Of a stretch of DNA of 51,980 bases, positions 39,401-47,661 are shown in pieces. Position numbers and translations under genes: made by a program. The DNA comes from a virus, in IMG/VR virus record IMGVR_UViG_3300038427_000258, positions 1-51,980 of that record; one strand, given 5' to 3'. Numbering within the stretch: the stretch's first letter is position 1; each line of letters begins with the position of its first letter. The notes under the pieces were generated by a model, which did not search any database, had not been told where the DNA came from, and saw only the letters and a program-made list of their open reading frames with translations.

Positions 39401-40309
39401 CTACTTCGCGAGCGCGCCTAGACTATCCAGCGCCTCTCCACCCGCCTGAATCAGTTCCCTCACCGCCCGCCTCACGTCCTCGGCCGCATTCATCGCGGCC
39501 TCAATCCGGCGCCGGTCGGGCCGTCCCTTCTTTGTTACCAAATTGGCGAGGCGTGGCTTGAGGTTCTTCTGCATCTGGTCGCGGCAGGCTTTCGCCGCGG
39601 ATTCGAGGCGCGCGGGGTCCCAAATCTCCGGCTCGGGCTCCGGCTCCGCTTCGTCGAGGTCTACGCTCTCGCCCGGCTCGGCCTTCCGCTTCTTGCGTTC
39701 CTGCTTGGGCTTGGCCTTCGGCGCGGCATCACGTGGCGCGTACTTCTCCTGAATCTCCGTCTTCAGTTCCAGCACCGTCATGCTGCCCTTCGCGCGAACG
39801 ACCTTGCCGAGCCAGAACGCGATGGCGTCCAGTCGCGCGCACTCGCAATCGTTGCATCCCGTCTCGAAGCCGGCATTATGAACGAGACAGTGCTCTTTGA
39901 TGCCCGCGACGGTAACGTGGTGCTGGAATGTCGCCGGACGCCGCGCCCGATACTGCGCAGGGATGGCGGTACACACCCACTCGCAGCGGTCGGCCAGCTC
40001 GCGCGAGATACCGAGCGCCTCCATCACTTCGTAGCGCCGCTCCTTCACCTTGGCGCGCCCGCTGATCATCAGATCGCCAATGTAGAAGTGGCGCGCTTCG
40101 CCGAGCACGCCGACAAACGACGCCTTCTCGCGCCATTCCTTGACGCCCAGGTCGAGCGGGAGCTGCCAGCCGGTAGTGGACGCTTCCGCGAGAAGCGGAG
40201 CGAGGTCGGTGGCGAGGCCGTTGAGCGCGGGGAGGGTGGCGACTTCCTCGGGCTCTTCGGGCTCCAGTTCGCGTTCAGAGTATTCGGCTTCGGTGATTTC
40301 TGTGGACAT
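39401..40309 (-). CDS. ParB/KorB-like DNA-binding protein
   Basis: 302 residues with AAGGAG before the ATG. Residues ~60-145 (EARHFYIGDLMISGRAKVKE, YEVMEALGISRELADRCEW, then FQHHVTVAG) match a family of phage/plasmid proteins with the pattern G-D-x-L...Y-x-x-x-x-x-x-x-G...V...F-x-x-H-H-x-x-V-A, thought to contain a helix-turn-helix. A cysteine cluster (ETGCNDCEC) follows, then a Lys-rich/acidic linker and a helical C-terminal domain (RRAVRELIQAGGEAL). Possible segregation or transcription role. Confidence 0.55.
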   Translation of the reverse strand: MSTEITEAEYSERELEPEEPEEVATLPALNGLATDLAPLLAEASTTGWQLPLDLGVKEWREKASFVGVLGEARHFYIGDLMISGRAKVKERRYEVMEALGISRELADRCEWVCTAIPAQYRARRPATFQHHVTVAGIKEHCLVHNAGFETGCNDCECARLDAIAFWLGKVVRAKGSMTVLELKTEIQEKYAPRDAAPKAKPKQERKKRKAEPGESVDLDEAEPEPEPEIWDPARLESAAKACRDQMQKNLKPRLANLVTKKGRPDRRRIEAAMNAAEDVRRAVRELIQAGGEALDSLGALAK

Positions 40310-40321
40310 TGGGGTCTCCTT

Positions 40322-40996
40322 TTAGTTTTTGCCAGTTAGGAATTTGTCGAGGTCATACGCCTCGCGATACAGCTCGAACATGCGGAACGCCTTCGCGAGC
40401 TTCGGATGCGCGAGCGGAAACGAGCGATGCTCGAAGTCCGCGCCGTCCTTGCCGAACCGCACGACGTGAATATTGCCGGTAATCGGCTGGTCGGGTCGGT
40501 TGACATTCCAAAGATGCTGATAGGCTGCGAGCTGGATGAGGTTGTCGAAGTAGAACGATTTCGATGACTTCCAGTCGAGAAGCGAGAGCGTGTCATCTTT
40601 CTCGACCGCGATGGCGTCGGGCGTCCCGCCAAAACGGTGGCACTCGCAGACCAGCGGAACCTCGACTGGCGCGATTTCGAGGTGCATCCCCTCCGCCCAT
40701 CGCGTGAAGGCCGCGAAGCCGGAGTTGGCCTGATCCGCGTGCTCCCGCTTCATTCCAGCGGGCATGTCGGGCAGCGGCTGGTTGCGCACGCACGCCTCGA
40801 TCATCTCGTGAATCTGGGTGCCGACATCGCCCGCCGCGTCGCGCGACTCGTAAAGCGGCTCGTTGGGGAAGTCCTTACCGCGCTTCCACGCCCATTGAAT
40901 GAGCGCGCCGGACTCCTTGAAGCGACCGATGATCGTGGTGGTGCCAGGGACTTTCGTGCCGTCCTTGACGCGGTAGCCTTCTTTCGGGGTTGCCAT
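40322..40996 (-). CDS. PD-(D/E)XK exonuclease (RecB/Cas4-like)
   Basis: 224 residues. Motifs in order: GTQIHE (59-64), D127 in GGTPDAIA, LLDWKSSK with D141 and K143, and QLAAYQ (155-160), the RecB-family nuclease signature. Such enzymes resect DNA ends and work with RecT-type annealases. Here the recT-like gene lies at 41551 on the other strand, behind the divergent promoter, so exonuclease and annealase are controlled separately. No Cas4 iron-sulfur cysteines. Confidence 0.85.
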   Translation of the reverse strand: MATPKEGYRVKDGTKVPGTTTIIGRFKESGALIQWAWKRGKDFPNEPLYESRDAAGDVGTQIHEMIEACVRNQPLPDMPAGMKREHADQANSGFAAFTRWAEGMHLEIAPVEVPLVCECHRFGGTPDAIAVEKDDTLSLLDWKSSKSFYFDNLIQLAAYQHLWNVNRPDQPITGNIHVVRFGKDGADFEHRSFPLAHPKLAKAFRMFELYREAYDLDKFLTGKN

Positions 40997-41206
40997 TTAC
41001 AATTCTCCGTAGCCGCGCCGAATTTCGGGTGTCGCGCGGCGTTTGTTGAGTTCAATGTCCGAAATGTACTGATCGCTGACGCCGAGGCGCTTCGCCATTT
41101 GCTTTGCGCTCATTCCCAATCCTACGCGAAGTTGTCGCAACACCTCGCCGCACGGCACCTTGCCAGTGCCTCCACAGGTCGTGCAATCGTTGTAGCGGTT
41201 CTTCAT
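40997..41206 (-). CDS. XRE-family regulator with N-terminal zinc knuckle
   Basis: 69 residues. Begins CTTCGGTGKVPCGE (DnaJ-type knuckle), then a helix-turn-helix (RQLRVGLGMSAKQMAKRLGV, SDQYISDIELNKR). First gene of the leftward operon. The ATG lies only ten bases from the -10 box and lacks a ribosome-binding site, so the mRNA would be nearly leaderless, as for lambda cI from PRM. Likely controls the divergent promoters at 41207-41312. The stop (TAA) overlaps the ribosome-binding site of the nuclease gene. Confidence 0.8.
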   Translation of the reverse strand: MKNRYNDCTTCGGTGKVPCGEVLRQLRVGLGMSAKQMAKRLGVSDQYISDIELNKRRATPEIRRGYGEL

Positions 41207-41312
41207 GGAAAATAATTTGTATGCGTTTTCGAAATATCTGTCAAGCGGATAAGCGGTTTGCTTGACAAGAAAATCGCGACGCGCTAAATTTCGCGCATCG
41301 GGAGAAAACAGA
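41207..41312. promoter_or_regulatory. Divergent promoters and operator between early blocks
   Basis: Rightward: TTGACA at 41262-41267, 17-base spacer, TAAATT at 41285-41290. Leftward (complement): TTGACA (41244-41239), 17-base spacer, TACAAA (41221-41216). The two -35 boxes sit in an inverted repeat TGTCAAGC (41239-41246) / GCTTGACA (41260-41267) whose spacer contains AAGCGG twice. A repressor bound there would block both promoters. Candidate binder: the adjacent XRE protein. Confidence 0.75.
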
Positions 41313-41561
41313 ATGAAGCGATGTGAGAAATGTGACCAGCCGTGCGACGTGGAGACCGTCTACTGGGAAGAGTCCCACGGATTCAGCCAAGGGCCGCGCG
41401 AGCAGTGGAGCGCGGAAGTGTCTGATTGCTGCCACGTCGAAGTCTACGAGGATGGAAAGGATGAGCCGGACGCGCCGAACGACCACGCGGCCGCTTTTGC
41501 GGAAATGCTGTTCGAGTACGGCGTGCGGCTCGCGAAGGAGCAAGCAACCAATGGCAAATGA
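41313..41561 (+). CDS. Small Cys-rich protein, first gene of the replication block
   Basis: 82 residues from the ATG at 41313, with GGGAG upstream. CEKCDQPC near the N terminus and CC in the middle suggest zinc binding; the rest is acidic. Overlaps the RecT-like gene by 11 bases. No family recognised. An upstream in-frame start lies inside the promoter and is rejected. Confidence 0.6.
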   Translation: MKRCEKCDQPCDVETVYWEESHGFSQGPREQWSAEVSDCCHVEVYEDGKDEPDAPNDHAAAFAEMLFEYGVRLAKEQATNGK

Positions 41562-42510
41562 ACTAACAGTGGTCGAGCAGGCGGACTTAACCAAAGACCT
41601 CGCGTCGCTTTATCGCGTGACGCCGGGCGAGCTAATCAAAACCGTCAAGGCGCAATGCTTTCCCGGCGGGGCCGCGAGTGACGCGCAGCTCGTGATGTTC
41701 CTGACGGTGTGCCGCGAGCGCAAGCTCAATCCCTTTATGAAGGAAGTCTATGCCTTCATGCAGGGCGGCAAGATGCAAATCGGCGTCGAAATCGACGGCT
41801 GGATTCGCAAGGCGAACGAGCATCCGCAATATGATGGGTGCTCGTTTGACGACAGCTACGTTAACGACAAGCTGTTTAGTGTGACGTGCAAGATTTTCCG
41901 CAAGGACCGGAAGCATGCGGGCGAGTACACGGCATTGTTCAGCGAGTGGAACGTGTCGAGCAACCAGGTGTGGAAGGACAAGCCGCGTCACATGCTGGGG
42001 ATCAAGGCGTTCAACCAGTGCGCGCGTTTCACGTTGGGGCTGACGGGAATCACGGACGAGGAAGCGCAGGAGTTCGCGGGTGCGAGCGGGGCGGCGTCGG
42101 CGCCGGTGGTGGCGGAGGAGCCGGAAGAGGCGGTGGTGGTGGCGGTGGATGAGGAAACGGGCGAGGTGGTGGGCGCGACGCCGCCCGAAGAACTAAACGA
42201 GTCCGCTGCGGGCGCCCAGGCTGAGTCGGAGAGCAGCCGGTCTGCCGGTTCGACTCCGGCCCCGGCTCAGCCACCTTACAAAACTGTCAAGGAACAAGTC
42301 GCAGCAGCAATGCCCGAAAACGCGAAAATCGCCGAAGAGGAGAAAAAGCGCGGTCGCCCCAAGTCCGCGAAAACCAAGCTTAAGGAGATGAACCTGCCGA
42401 GCGCGCGCATCACGGTCATCTGCGGACAAGCGGGCGTCGCGAAGCTGGATGACTTAACTGAGGAGCAAGCGGCGGCAGCGGTCGCGCGGCTCGAAAAGCG
42501 AGGTAAGTAA
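41551..42510 (+). CDS. recT: RecT/Bet-type single-strand annealing protein
   Basis: 319 residues from the ATG at 41551. The first ~180 residues (VTPGELIKTVKAQCFPGGAA, then RKLNPFMKEVYAFMQ, then VEIDGWIRKANEHPQY, then HMLGIKAFNQCARFTLGL) are characteristic of the Bet/RecT family, including the N-P-F-x-K-E-V-Y motif. A long acidic Glu/Ala-rich linker and a C-terminal domain with a Lys-rich segment (EEEKKRGRPKSAKTKLKEM) extend it beyond typical Bet length. It anneals complementary ssDNA during phage recombination; probable partners are the RecB-like nuclease and the SSB-like protein. Confidence 0.85.
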   Translation: MANELTVVEQADLTKDLASLYRVTPGELIKTVKAQCFPGGAASDAQLVMFLTVCRERKLNPFMKEVYAFMQGGKMQIGVEIDGWIRKANEHPQYDGCSFDDSYVNDKLFSVTCKIFRKDRKHAGEYTALFSEWNVSSNQVWKDKPRHMLGIKAFNQCARFTLGLTGITDEEAQEFAGASGAASAPVVAEEPEEAVVVAVDEETGEVVGATPPEELNESAAGAQAESESSRSAGSTPAPAQPPYKTVKEQVAAAMPENAKIAEEEKKRGRPKSAKTKLKEMNLPSARITVICGQAGVAKLDDLTEEQAAAAVARLEKRGK

Positions 42511-42511
42511 G

Positions 42512-43147
42512 ATGGGTGTAAAAGTGTCATTCAAAGACGTACCGGATGCCGGCCAAGGCGGAACGATTCCTCTCGGCAAGTACCCGTGCCGACTTCACGT
42601 TGACGCCTATCAAGTTGACGAGCAGAAGAATCCGATGCTCGACGGCGACGGCAACAAGGTGTTCTATCGTTCCTCGAATCAGGACATCCAGTGGAAAATC
42701 CGACTGGAAATTCTCGATGGACCATTCGCTGGACGCGAGTTGTTCGACCAGTTGACCTTCTCGTCGGGTGGGCTCAAGCGCATCAAGGTGCTCGCGTCGC
42801 GCATCGGCCTCGACACGCAGAACGAAATCGAGATGGAGCCGGAGGACTTAGACGGAAGCTATTGGAACGTCGAGGTAGATCGGCACGAGGTCGCGCAGAC
42901 CAAGCAGGGCACCGTGAAGGAATCGAAGTACACCTTCCATCGCGGCTCGTGTGTCTGCGACACTTGCAAGACTTACGACCAGAAGAACGTGAATGTGAAC
43001 TCGCGCATCGCGTTCGCGGGCTTCGAGTTGATGGATAGCGAGACCGCGATGCGGCTGAGCAAGGTTCACAAGAAGGAAAAGGTGAGCGGCGATGGATCGG
43101 CTAGTTCTACAGAATCAGGGGAAAGTTCGTCCAAGCTTCCCTTCTAA
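42512..43147 (+). CDS. DUF669/SSB-like ssDNA-binding protein
   Basis: 211 residues, one base after the annealase stop. Core: TIPLGKYPCRLHVDAYQVDE, then WKIRLEILDGPFAGRELFDQ, then SGGLKRIKVLASRIGLD; this pattern of beta-barrel strands occurs in phage DUF669-type proteins encoded beside annealases. A zinc-like pair CVCDTC is present. The end SSTESGESSSKLPF resembles the acidic SSB tail ending LPF/IPF that recruits partners. It overlaps the helicase gene by 56 bases. Confidence 0.75.
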   Translation: MGVKVSFKDVPDAGQGGTIPLGKYPCRLHVDAYQVDEQKNPMLDGDGNKVFYRSSNQDIQWKIRLEILDGPFAGRELFDQLTFSSGGLKRIKVLASRIGLDTQNEIEMEPEDLDGSYWNVEVDRHEVAQTKQGTVKESKYTFHRGSCVCDTCKTYDQKNVNVNSRIAFAGFELMDSETAMRLSKVHKKEKVSGDGSASSTESGESSSKLPF

Positions 43148-44816
43148 AGCGCTCTCGTCGGTCGAGGGCTGGGGTCCGGCGTTGTGCGCCCGCGCGGCGA
43201 AGCGCTGGCCCAAGCTCCTCGACGACCCGGAGCTGCGCGCCGACCCCTACCAGCTTCAGGAGCTTCACGGCGTGGGGTTCCTGAAGGCGGACGCGGCAGC
43301 GCTCGCCATCGGCATCGCGAAGGATGCGCCCGCGCGCCTCAACGCAGCGGCGGGCTACGTTCTCGCGAACGCTGAGCAGGAAGGTCATACCGGACTGCCG
43401 GTGAACGAGTTCGCGAAGCGGATGGGCGAAGCAATTGGGATGCGCCTGCCGCGCGAGGTCGAGTTCGACGAGACGCTAATCGAGTTGGATGATGATTTCG
43501 TGCAGCGCGTGGCGACGGCGCGGGCCGAGCGCGCGGTCGCGATGGTGTTGAAAGGTATGATGCGCGAGCGCGAGCCGCTGCCGGAGTTCGACACAGCCGG
43601 CCTCGCGAACGACCAAAAGGAGGCAGTCGATGCGATTCGTTACTTCCCTGTGTTTGTACTGCTTGGCGGCCCCGGGGTGGGCAAGACTCACACTATTAGG
43701 ACTCTACTTAATGGTTTGGGGGAGCTGGACGTGGCGCTCTGCGCGCCGACTGGCAAGGCAGCGAAGCGCATTGAAGAACTTTCGGGACGACCCGCGCAGA
43801 CCATACATCGGCTTTTGAGGCCGAATTTCGAGAGCGAGAAGTGCGCGCACTCGGCCGGCTTCTCGTTTCAGTACAACCGGACGCATCCGCTGCCTCACGA
43901 CGTGGTAATCGTGGACGAGGCGTCGATGATAGACATCCGGCTGATGGCGGACTTGTGCGAGGCGCTCGGGCCGGATGCGCGGCTGATTCTGGTGGGAGAC
44001 CCGTTCCAGTTGCCTGCGGTTGGACCTGGTGCCGTGCTGCGCGACTTGACGCGAGCAAATGCGGCGCACACCGGCCATTGCGTCCCGAACTTCGAGCTGA
44101 CCGAACTCAAGCGACAAGACCCTGCACTGCTCATCGCGAAGAATTGTAAGGCAATTCGCTACGAAAAGCGCGTTTTCGTAGACAACAGCGCGGCCGCGGA
44201 CTTCTTTTTCGCGGAGGAGCGGGATGCCGCGAAGGCCAAGGCGCTCATCGTGGACCTCGTGACGAAGCGCCTACCTGCGAAGTACGGTCTCGACCCCGTG
44301 AAGGACATCATGGTACTTACGGCGCTGCGTGATCGCGGCGAGTTGTCCGCGAAGTCGCTCAACCTCGCGCTCCGTGAGAAGCTGAATCCCGATGCCGTGA
44401 TGACGGTGTGGCCGGCGTTCTATCCGGGCGACCGCGTGATACAGCTATCGAACAACTACCAGCTCGATATTATGAACGGCGACATCGGGACGGTTCGTGA
44501 AGTCGAGGGCGCGTCGCTGATGGTGGAGTTCGACACACCGAAGCGCGAGGTTGAAGAGGACCGCGAGGAGTTTCATCTCGACCTCGCGTATGCGCTGACG
44601 GTTCACAAGTTTCAAGGTTCGGAAGCGCCGTGGGTGGTCATCCCCGTTCACGAAGAGATGGGCGCGATGGTGCCGGCGGCGCAATGGCTCTATACGGCGG
44701 TGTCGCGCGCTCGGAAGGGTTGCGTGCTGGTGGGCACGCGCAGCGCGCTCGACGCGATGGCTGCGCGACATAGGGACGTGATGCGGTGGACAAAATTGGC
44801 GAGGTTGCTGCAATGA
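43092..44816 (+). CDS. RecD-like SF1B DNA helicase
   Basis: 574 residues. N-terminal helix-hairpin-helix-type region (LQELHGVGFLKADAAALAIG). Motif I GGPGVGKT (192-199), motif II DEAS (275-278), motif III GDPFQLP (302-308), motif V/VI region ALTVHKFQGSE and YTAVSRAR near the C terminus. This is the 5'-to-3' RecD2/Dda class. The coding start overlaps the SSB-like gene. It probably unwinds DNA for replication or recombination. Its stop forms ATGA with a small gene. Confidence 0.9.
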   Translation: MDRLVLQNQGKVRPSFPSKALSSVEGWGPALCARAAKRWPKLLDDPELRADPYQLQELHGVGFLKADAAALAIGIAKDAPARLNAAAGYVLANAEQEGHTGLPVNEFAKRMGEAIGMRLPREVEFDETLIELDDDFVQRVATARAERAVAMVLKGMMREREPLPEFDTAGLANDQKEAVDAIRYFPVFVLLGGPGVGKTHTIRTLLNGLGELDVALCAPTGKAAKRIEELSGRPAQTIHRLLRPNFESEKCAHSAGFSFQYNRTHPLPHDVVIVDEASMIDIRLMADLCEALGPDARLILVGDPFQLPAVGPGAVLRDLTRANAAHTGHCVPNFELTELKRQDPALLIAKNCKAIRYEKRVFVDNSAAADFFFAEERDAAKAKALIVDLVTKRLPAKYGLDPVKDIMVLTALRDRGELSAKSLNLALREKLNPDAVMTVWPAFYPGDRVIQLSNNYQLDIMNGDIGTVREVEGASLMVEFDTPKREVEEDREEFHLDLAYALTVHKFQGSEAPWVVIPVHEEMGAMVPAAQWLYTAVSRARKGCVLVGTRSALDAMAARHRDVMRWTKLARLLQ

Positions 44817-44935
44817 AAATCGACTGGACTGAAATTCGTTGGAGACTGTGGGGCGCCTGGCGGTCGTTATGTGGCAACTACCCGCTTCGCGCAGAAAAAT
44901 CATATCCATGGCGCGGGCTATTTATTCCAAAGTGA
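44813..44935 (+). CDS. 40-residue Trp-rich small protein
   Basis: Starts at the ATGA overlap with the helicase stop. The product MKIDWTEIRWRLWGAWRSL (then C20, GNYPLRAEKSYPWRG, LFIPK) has six Trp in 40 residues. Its 3' end overlaps the start of the ERCC4 gene in another frame. The overlap-coupled start and unusual composition argue for a real gene, but it is short. Confidence 0.4.
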   Translation: MKIDWTEIRWRLWGAWRSLCGNYPLRAEKSYPWRGLFIPK

Positions 44936-45399
44936 AGCGCGAGCCGCCCGTCATCCTCGTAGATTCCCGCGAGCAACGCCCGCTCGACTTCGACGACGCG
45001 CCGCGTCGGTTGGCAACTCTCGAAACGGGGGACTATAGCGCGGAGGGCCTGGAGCGGATCATCTGCATTGAAAGAAAGAGTGTCTCGGATCTCTATGGAA
45101 CCGTAGGCAAGGGTCGCGAACGCTTTGAGCGCGAGATCGTGCGCGCGTCGAAGCTCTGGTACTTCGGCATCGTCATCGAGGGCTCGCTCGAACAAGTGCT
45201 CCTCGGCGCCCCGCACTCGCAGATGAGCCCGCACAGCGTCATCGGCTCACTGCACTCCTGGGAGTTGCGCTACCCCAACATTCACGTTCACTACGCGGGC
45301 AACCGGCTGCTCGCGGCGGCACTCGTGCGGAAGCTGCTGTATAAGTGCGCGGAGTACGTCGAGCGGGGCGAAATCAAGTTTGACGAAAAGATGACATAG
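44908..45399 (+). CDS. ERCC4-type (XPF/Mus81-like) endonuclease
   Basis: 163 residues from the ATG at 44908; in-frame ATG 44869 and TTG 44839 are possible upstream starts. ILVDSREQRPLDF, then ETGDYS, then IERKSVSDLYG give the ERCC4 catalytic signature (V-D-x-R-E...G-D-Y...E-R-K-x-x-x-D). It cuts branched DNA such as flaps or junctions, so it may resolve replication intermediates made by the helicase/annealase set. Confidence 0.85.
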   Translation: MARAIYSKVKREPPVILVDSREQRPLDFDDAPRRLATLETGDYSAEGLERIICIERKSVSDLYGTVGKGRERFEREIVRASKLWYFGIVIEGSLEQVLLGAPHSQMSPHSVIGSLHSWELRYPNIHVHYAGNRLLAAALVRKLLYKCAEYVERGEIKFDEKMT

Positions 45400-45447
45400 G
45401 CATAATCTGTGCGGGTTGCTCTGGCGAGCGACGAAGTGAGGGGCAGG

Positions 45448-47661
45448 ATGGACCTGAGCGAATGGGCGACGCTTTTCCAACGGGTACATTGGTCAGACGA
45501 CACACAGTTCACGGCACTCTGTCCTGCGCATCCGGATAAAACTCCTAGTCTTTCAGCCAGCGTAGGTTCTGACGATCGCGTTCTGCTAAAATGCTTCGCA
45601 GGCTGTAGCGTCGAGCAGATTTGCGGGGCGGTTGGGAAAAAGGTCGCTGATCTCTTTGCCCCCAAGCCCCAAACGACGGCGGCTTCGCCAGCCCGCCGCC
45701 TCGCTACTCTGTCCGACCTCGCGACCGCGAAGAAAATTCAGATCGAATGGCTACGCGACCATGGCTGCGACGACGCGCCCGATGGTTCTTACGTCGGCAT
45801 TGGCTACTTCGACCAGGACGAGAATCAGGTCGCTGTCCGCAAGCGCTGGGCGCTCAAGGCCAAGGATGGGTCAGCGTGGCCCAAGGGCTCGAAACTCGTT
45901 CCCTACGGCCTCTGGATGCTCAAGGAATGGCCTGGCGCGCCCGACCTGACCATCGTTGAGGGCGAAACCGATTGTTGGGCGCTCTGGTTCAATCGCGTGC
46001 CCGCGCTCGGCCTCCCTGGCGCCACGAACGTCAAATGTCTCGAATCGCAACACCTCGCCGACCGCGCGCGCATTTTCGTCGTCCAGGAGCCCGATAGCGC
46101 CGGTTCGGCCTTTCCTGGTCGCGTTGCACAGCGCGCTCGCGAAATCGGCTGGAAGGGTCAAATCCTCGCAGTCACGATGCCATCTGGCATCAAAGACCCG
46201 GCTGACCTCCATGTCGCTGGGCGGTTCGCGGAGTGGCCGGCGCTGCTCGCGGCCGCGCGCCCCCTTGACCAAAAGCAAGTCGAGAAGCCGATTATCGACG
46301 CGAAGGCGCCGCACCTCATCGCGAAGGCTTACGTGAAGGCGAAGGCTGAAACGCCAGAGGGCCGAACACTACACCATTGGGACGATATTTTCTGGACCTG
46401 GACGGGTACGCATTACATCGAGCGCACTAATCAGGATCAGCGCGCGGCGCTCGGACAGTTCATTACGGATGAGATAACGCTGACTCAAGGTAATCGCATC
46501 ATCGCGCCGAATACCTGGCACACCGTCAACACGCTCGACATGCTGAAATCGACCATCAATCTGCCGATGACCGAAGTAACGCCACCGACATGGATAGGCG
46601 AGCAGCCAGACGAGACGATCAGGATCGCGGTTGAGAATGGTATCGTCGCGGTTTCGTCGGGCCAGCTCACGCCACCGAGCCCGCGATGGTTCTGCTTCAA
46701 TTCGATCCGCACGTCCTACGATGCCGACGCCGAATGCCCCGAATGGCTGAAATTTCTCAGTGTCGTTTGGTCCGATCAGCAATCGCGCGATACCCTTCAG
46801 GAAATTTTCGGCTACCTACTCACTGCCGACATGAAGCAGCAGAAACTTTTCGGTATCGTGGGACCACCGCGCTCCGGCAAGGGAACGATCGGCCGCGTCA
46901 TCGAAGCGCTCCTCGGCCGCGATACCATTGGGCGCCCGGCGATGGCCGACTTCGGCTATCAGTTCGGTCTCGAACCGCTCATCGGCAAATCTCTCGCGAT
47001 CATGTCCGACGTGCGGCTCGACAATTCGGTGTCGGCCGCTATGCTTTCCGAGCGTCTCCTCGCAATCTCCGGCGAGGACGGGATCACCGTCACGCGCAAG
47101 CACCAATCAGCTTGGGGCGGTCAGCTTCGCATCCACTTCCTACTTCTCACGAACGAGCTTCCAAAATTCAAAGACCCTTCCGGCGCGCTTCCCTCGCGAT
47201 TCATTCTTCTAAAAACTCAGCGCTCGTTTCTCGGAAAAGAGGACTACGATCTTTACCCGCGTTTGGCGCGCGAGCTGCCCGGAATCCTCAATTGGGCGAT
47301 CGAGGGTTGGATGCGACTCGAAGAACGCGGCCACTTCATTCAACCCGAAGAGTCGATCGAAATGGCCGAGCATATGACCAGCATCGCGAACCCGATTGCC
47401 GAGTTTATCAGCGATGAGTGTATTAAGTCTGGCTCAATTCATAAGGTCGATTTGTATAAGCGATACTTAAAATGGTGCGAGGATTTGAAGAATCACGCGC
47501 TCGCGATGCCAGTATTTTTTCGCGACCTCCGGGCCTATTTGCCTGATTTAAAATTCGGCCGACAAATGGGTAAGCCCCGACATATCGAGGGGCTCCGACT
47601 CAAGACGGAACAGGAAAAAACCCTCGAAATGGCCGATGACGCCCGGAATGAGGGTACTTGA
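45448..47661 (+). CDS. Primase-helicase (CHC2, TOPRIM, SF3/D5-like)
   Basis: 737 residues from the ATG at 45448 (GTG at 45409 adds 13). CHC2 zinc site C25-P-A-H28 ... C49-F-A-G-C53; TOPRIM motifs IVEGETD (169-175) and QEPDSAG with D216; SF3-type Walker A GPPRSGKGT (472-480) with IMSDVRLDNS as a Walker B-like segment further on. The C-terminal part is D5-like. The protein would unwind and prime the phage genome. No phage DNA polymerase is seen, so the host polymerase is presumably recruited. Confidence 0.9.
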   Translation: MDLSEWATLFQRVHWSDDTQFTALCPAHPDKTPSLSASVGSDDRVLLKCFAGCSVEQICGAVGKKVADLFAPKPQTTAASPARRLATLSDLATAKKIQIEWLRDHGCDDAPDGSYVGIGYFDQDENQVAVRKRWALKAKDGSAWPKGSKLVPYGLWMLKEWPGAPDLTIVEGETDCWALWFNRVPALGLPGATNVKCLESQHLADRARIFVVQEPDSAGSAFPGRVAQRAREIGWKGQILAVTMPSGIKDPADLHVAGRFAEWPALLAAARPLDQKQVEKPIIDAKAPHLIAKAYVKAKAETPEGRTLHHWDDIFWTWTGTHYIERTNQDQRAALGQFITDEITLTQGNRIIAPNTWHTVNTLDMLKSTINLPMTEVTPPTWIGEQPDETIRIAVENGIVAVSSGQLTPPSPRWFCFNSIRTSYDADAECPEWLKFLSVVWSDQQSRDTLQEIFGYLLTADMKQQKLFGIVGPPRSGKGTIGRVIEALLGRDTIGRPAMADFGYQFGLEPLIGKSLAIMSDVRLDNSVSAAMLSERLLAISGEDGITVTRKHQSAWGGQLRIHFLLLTNELPKFKDPSGALPSRFILLKTQRSFLGKEDYDLYPRLARELPGILNWAIEGWMRLEERGHFIQPEESIEMAEHMTSIANPIAEFISDECIKSGSIHKVDLYKRYLKWCEDLKNHALAMPVFFRDLRAYLPDLKFGRQMGKPRHIEGLRLKTEQEKTLEMADDARNEGT

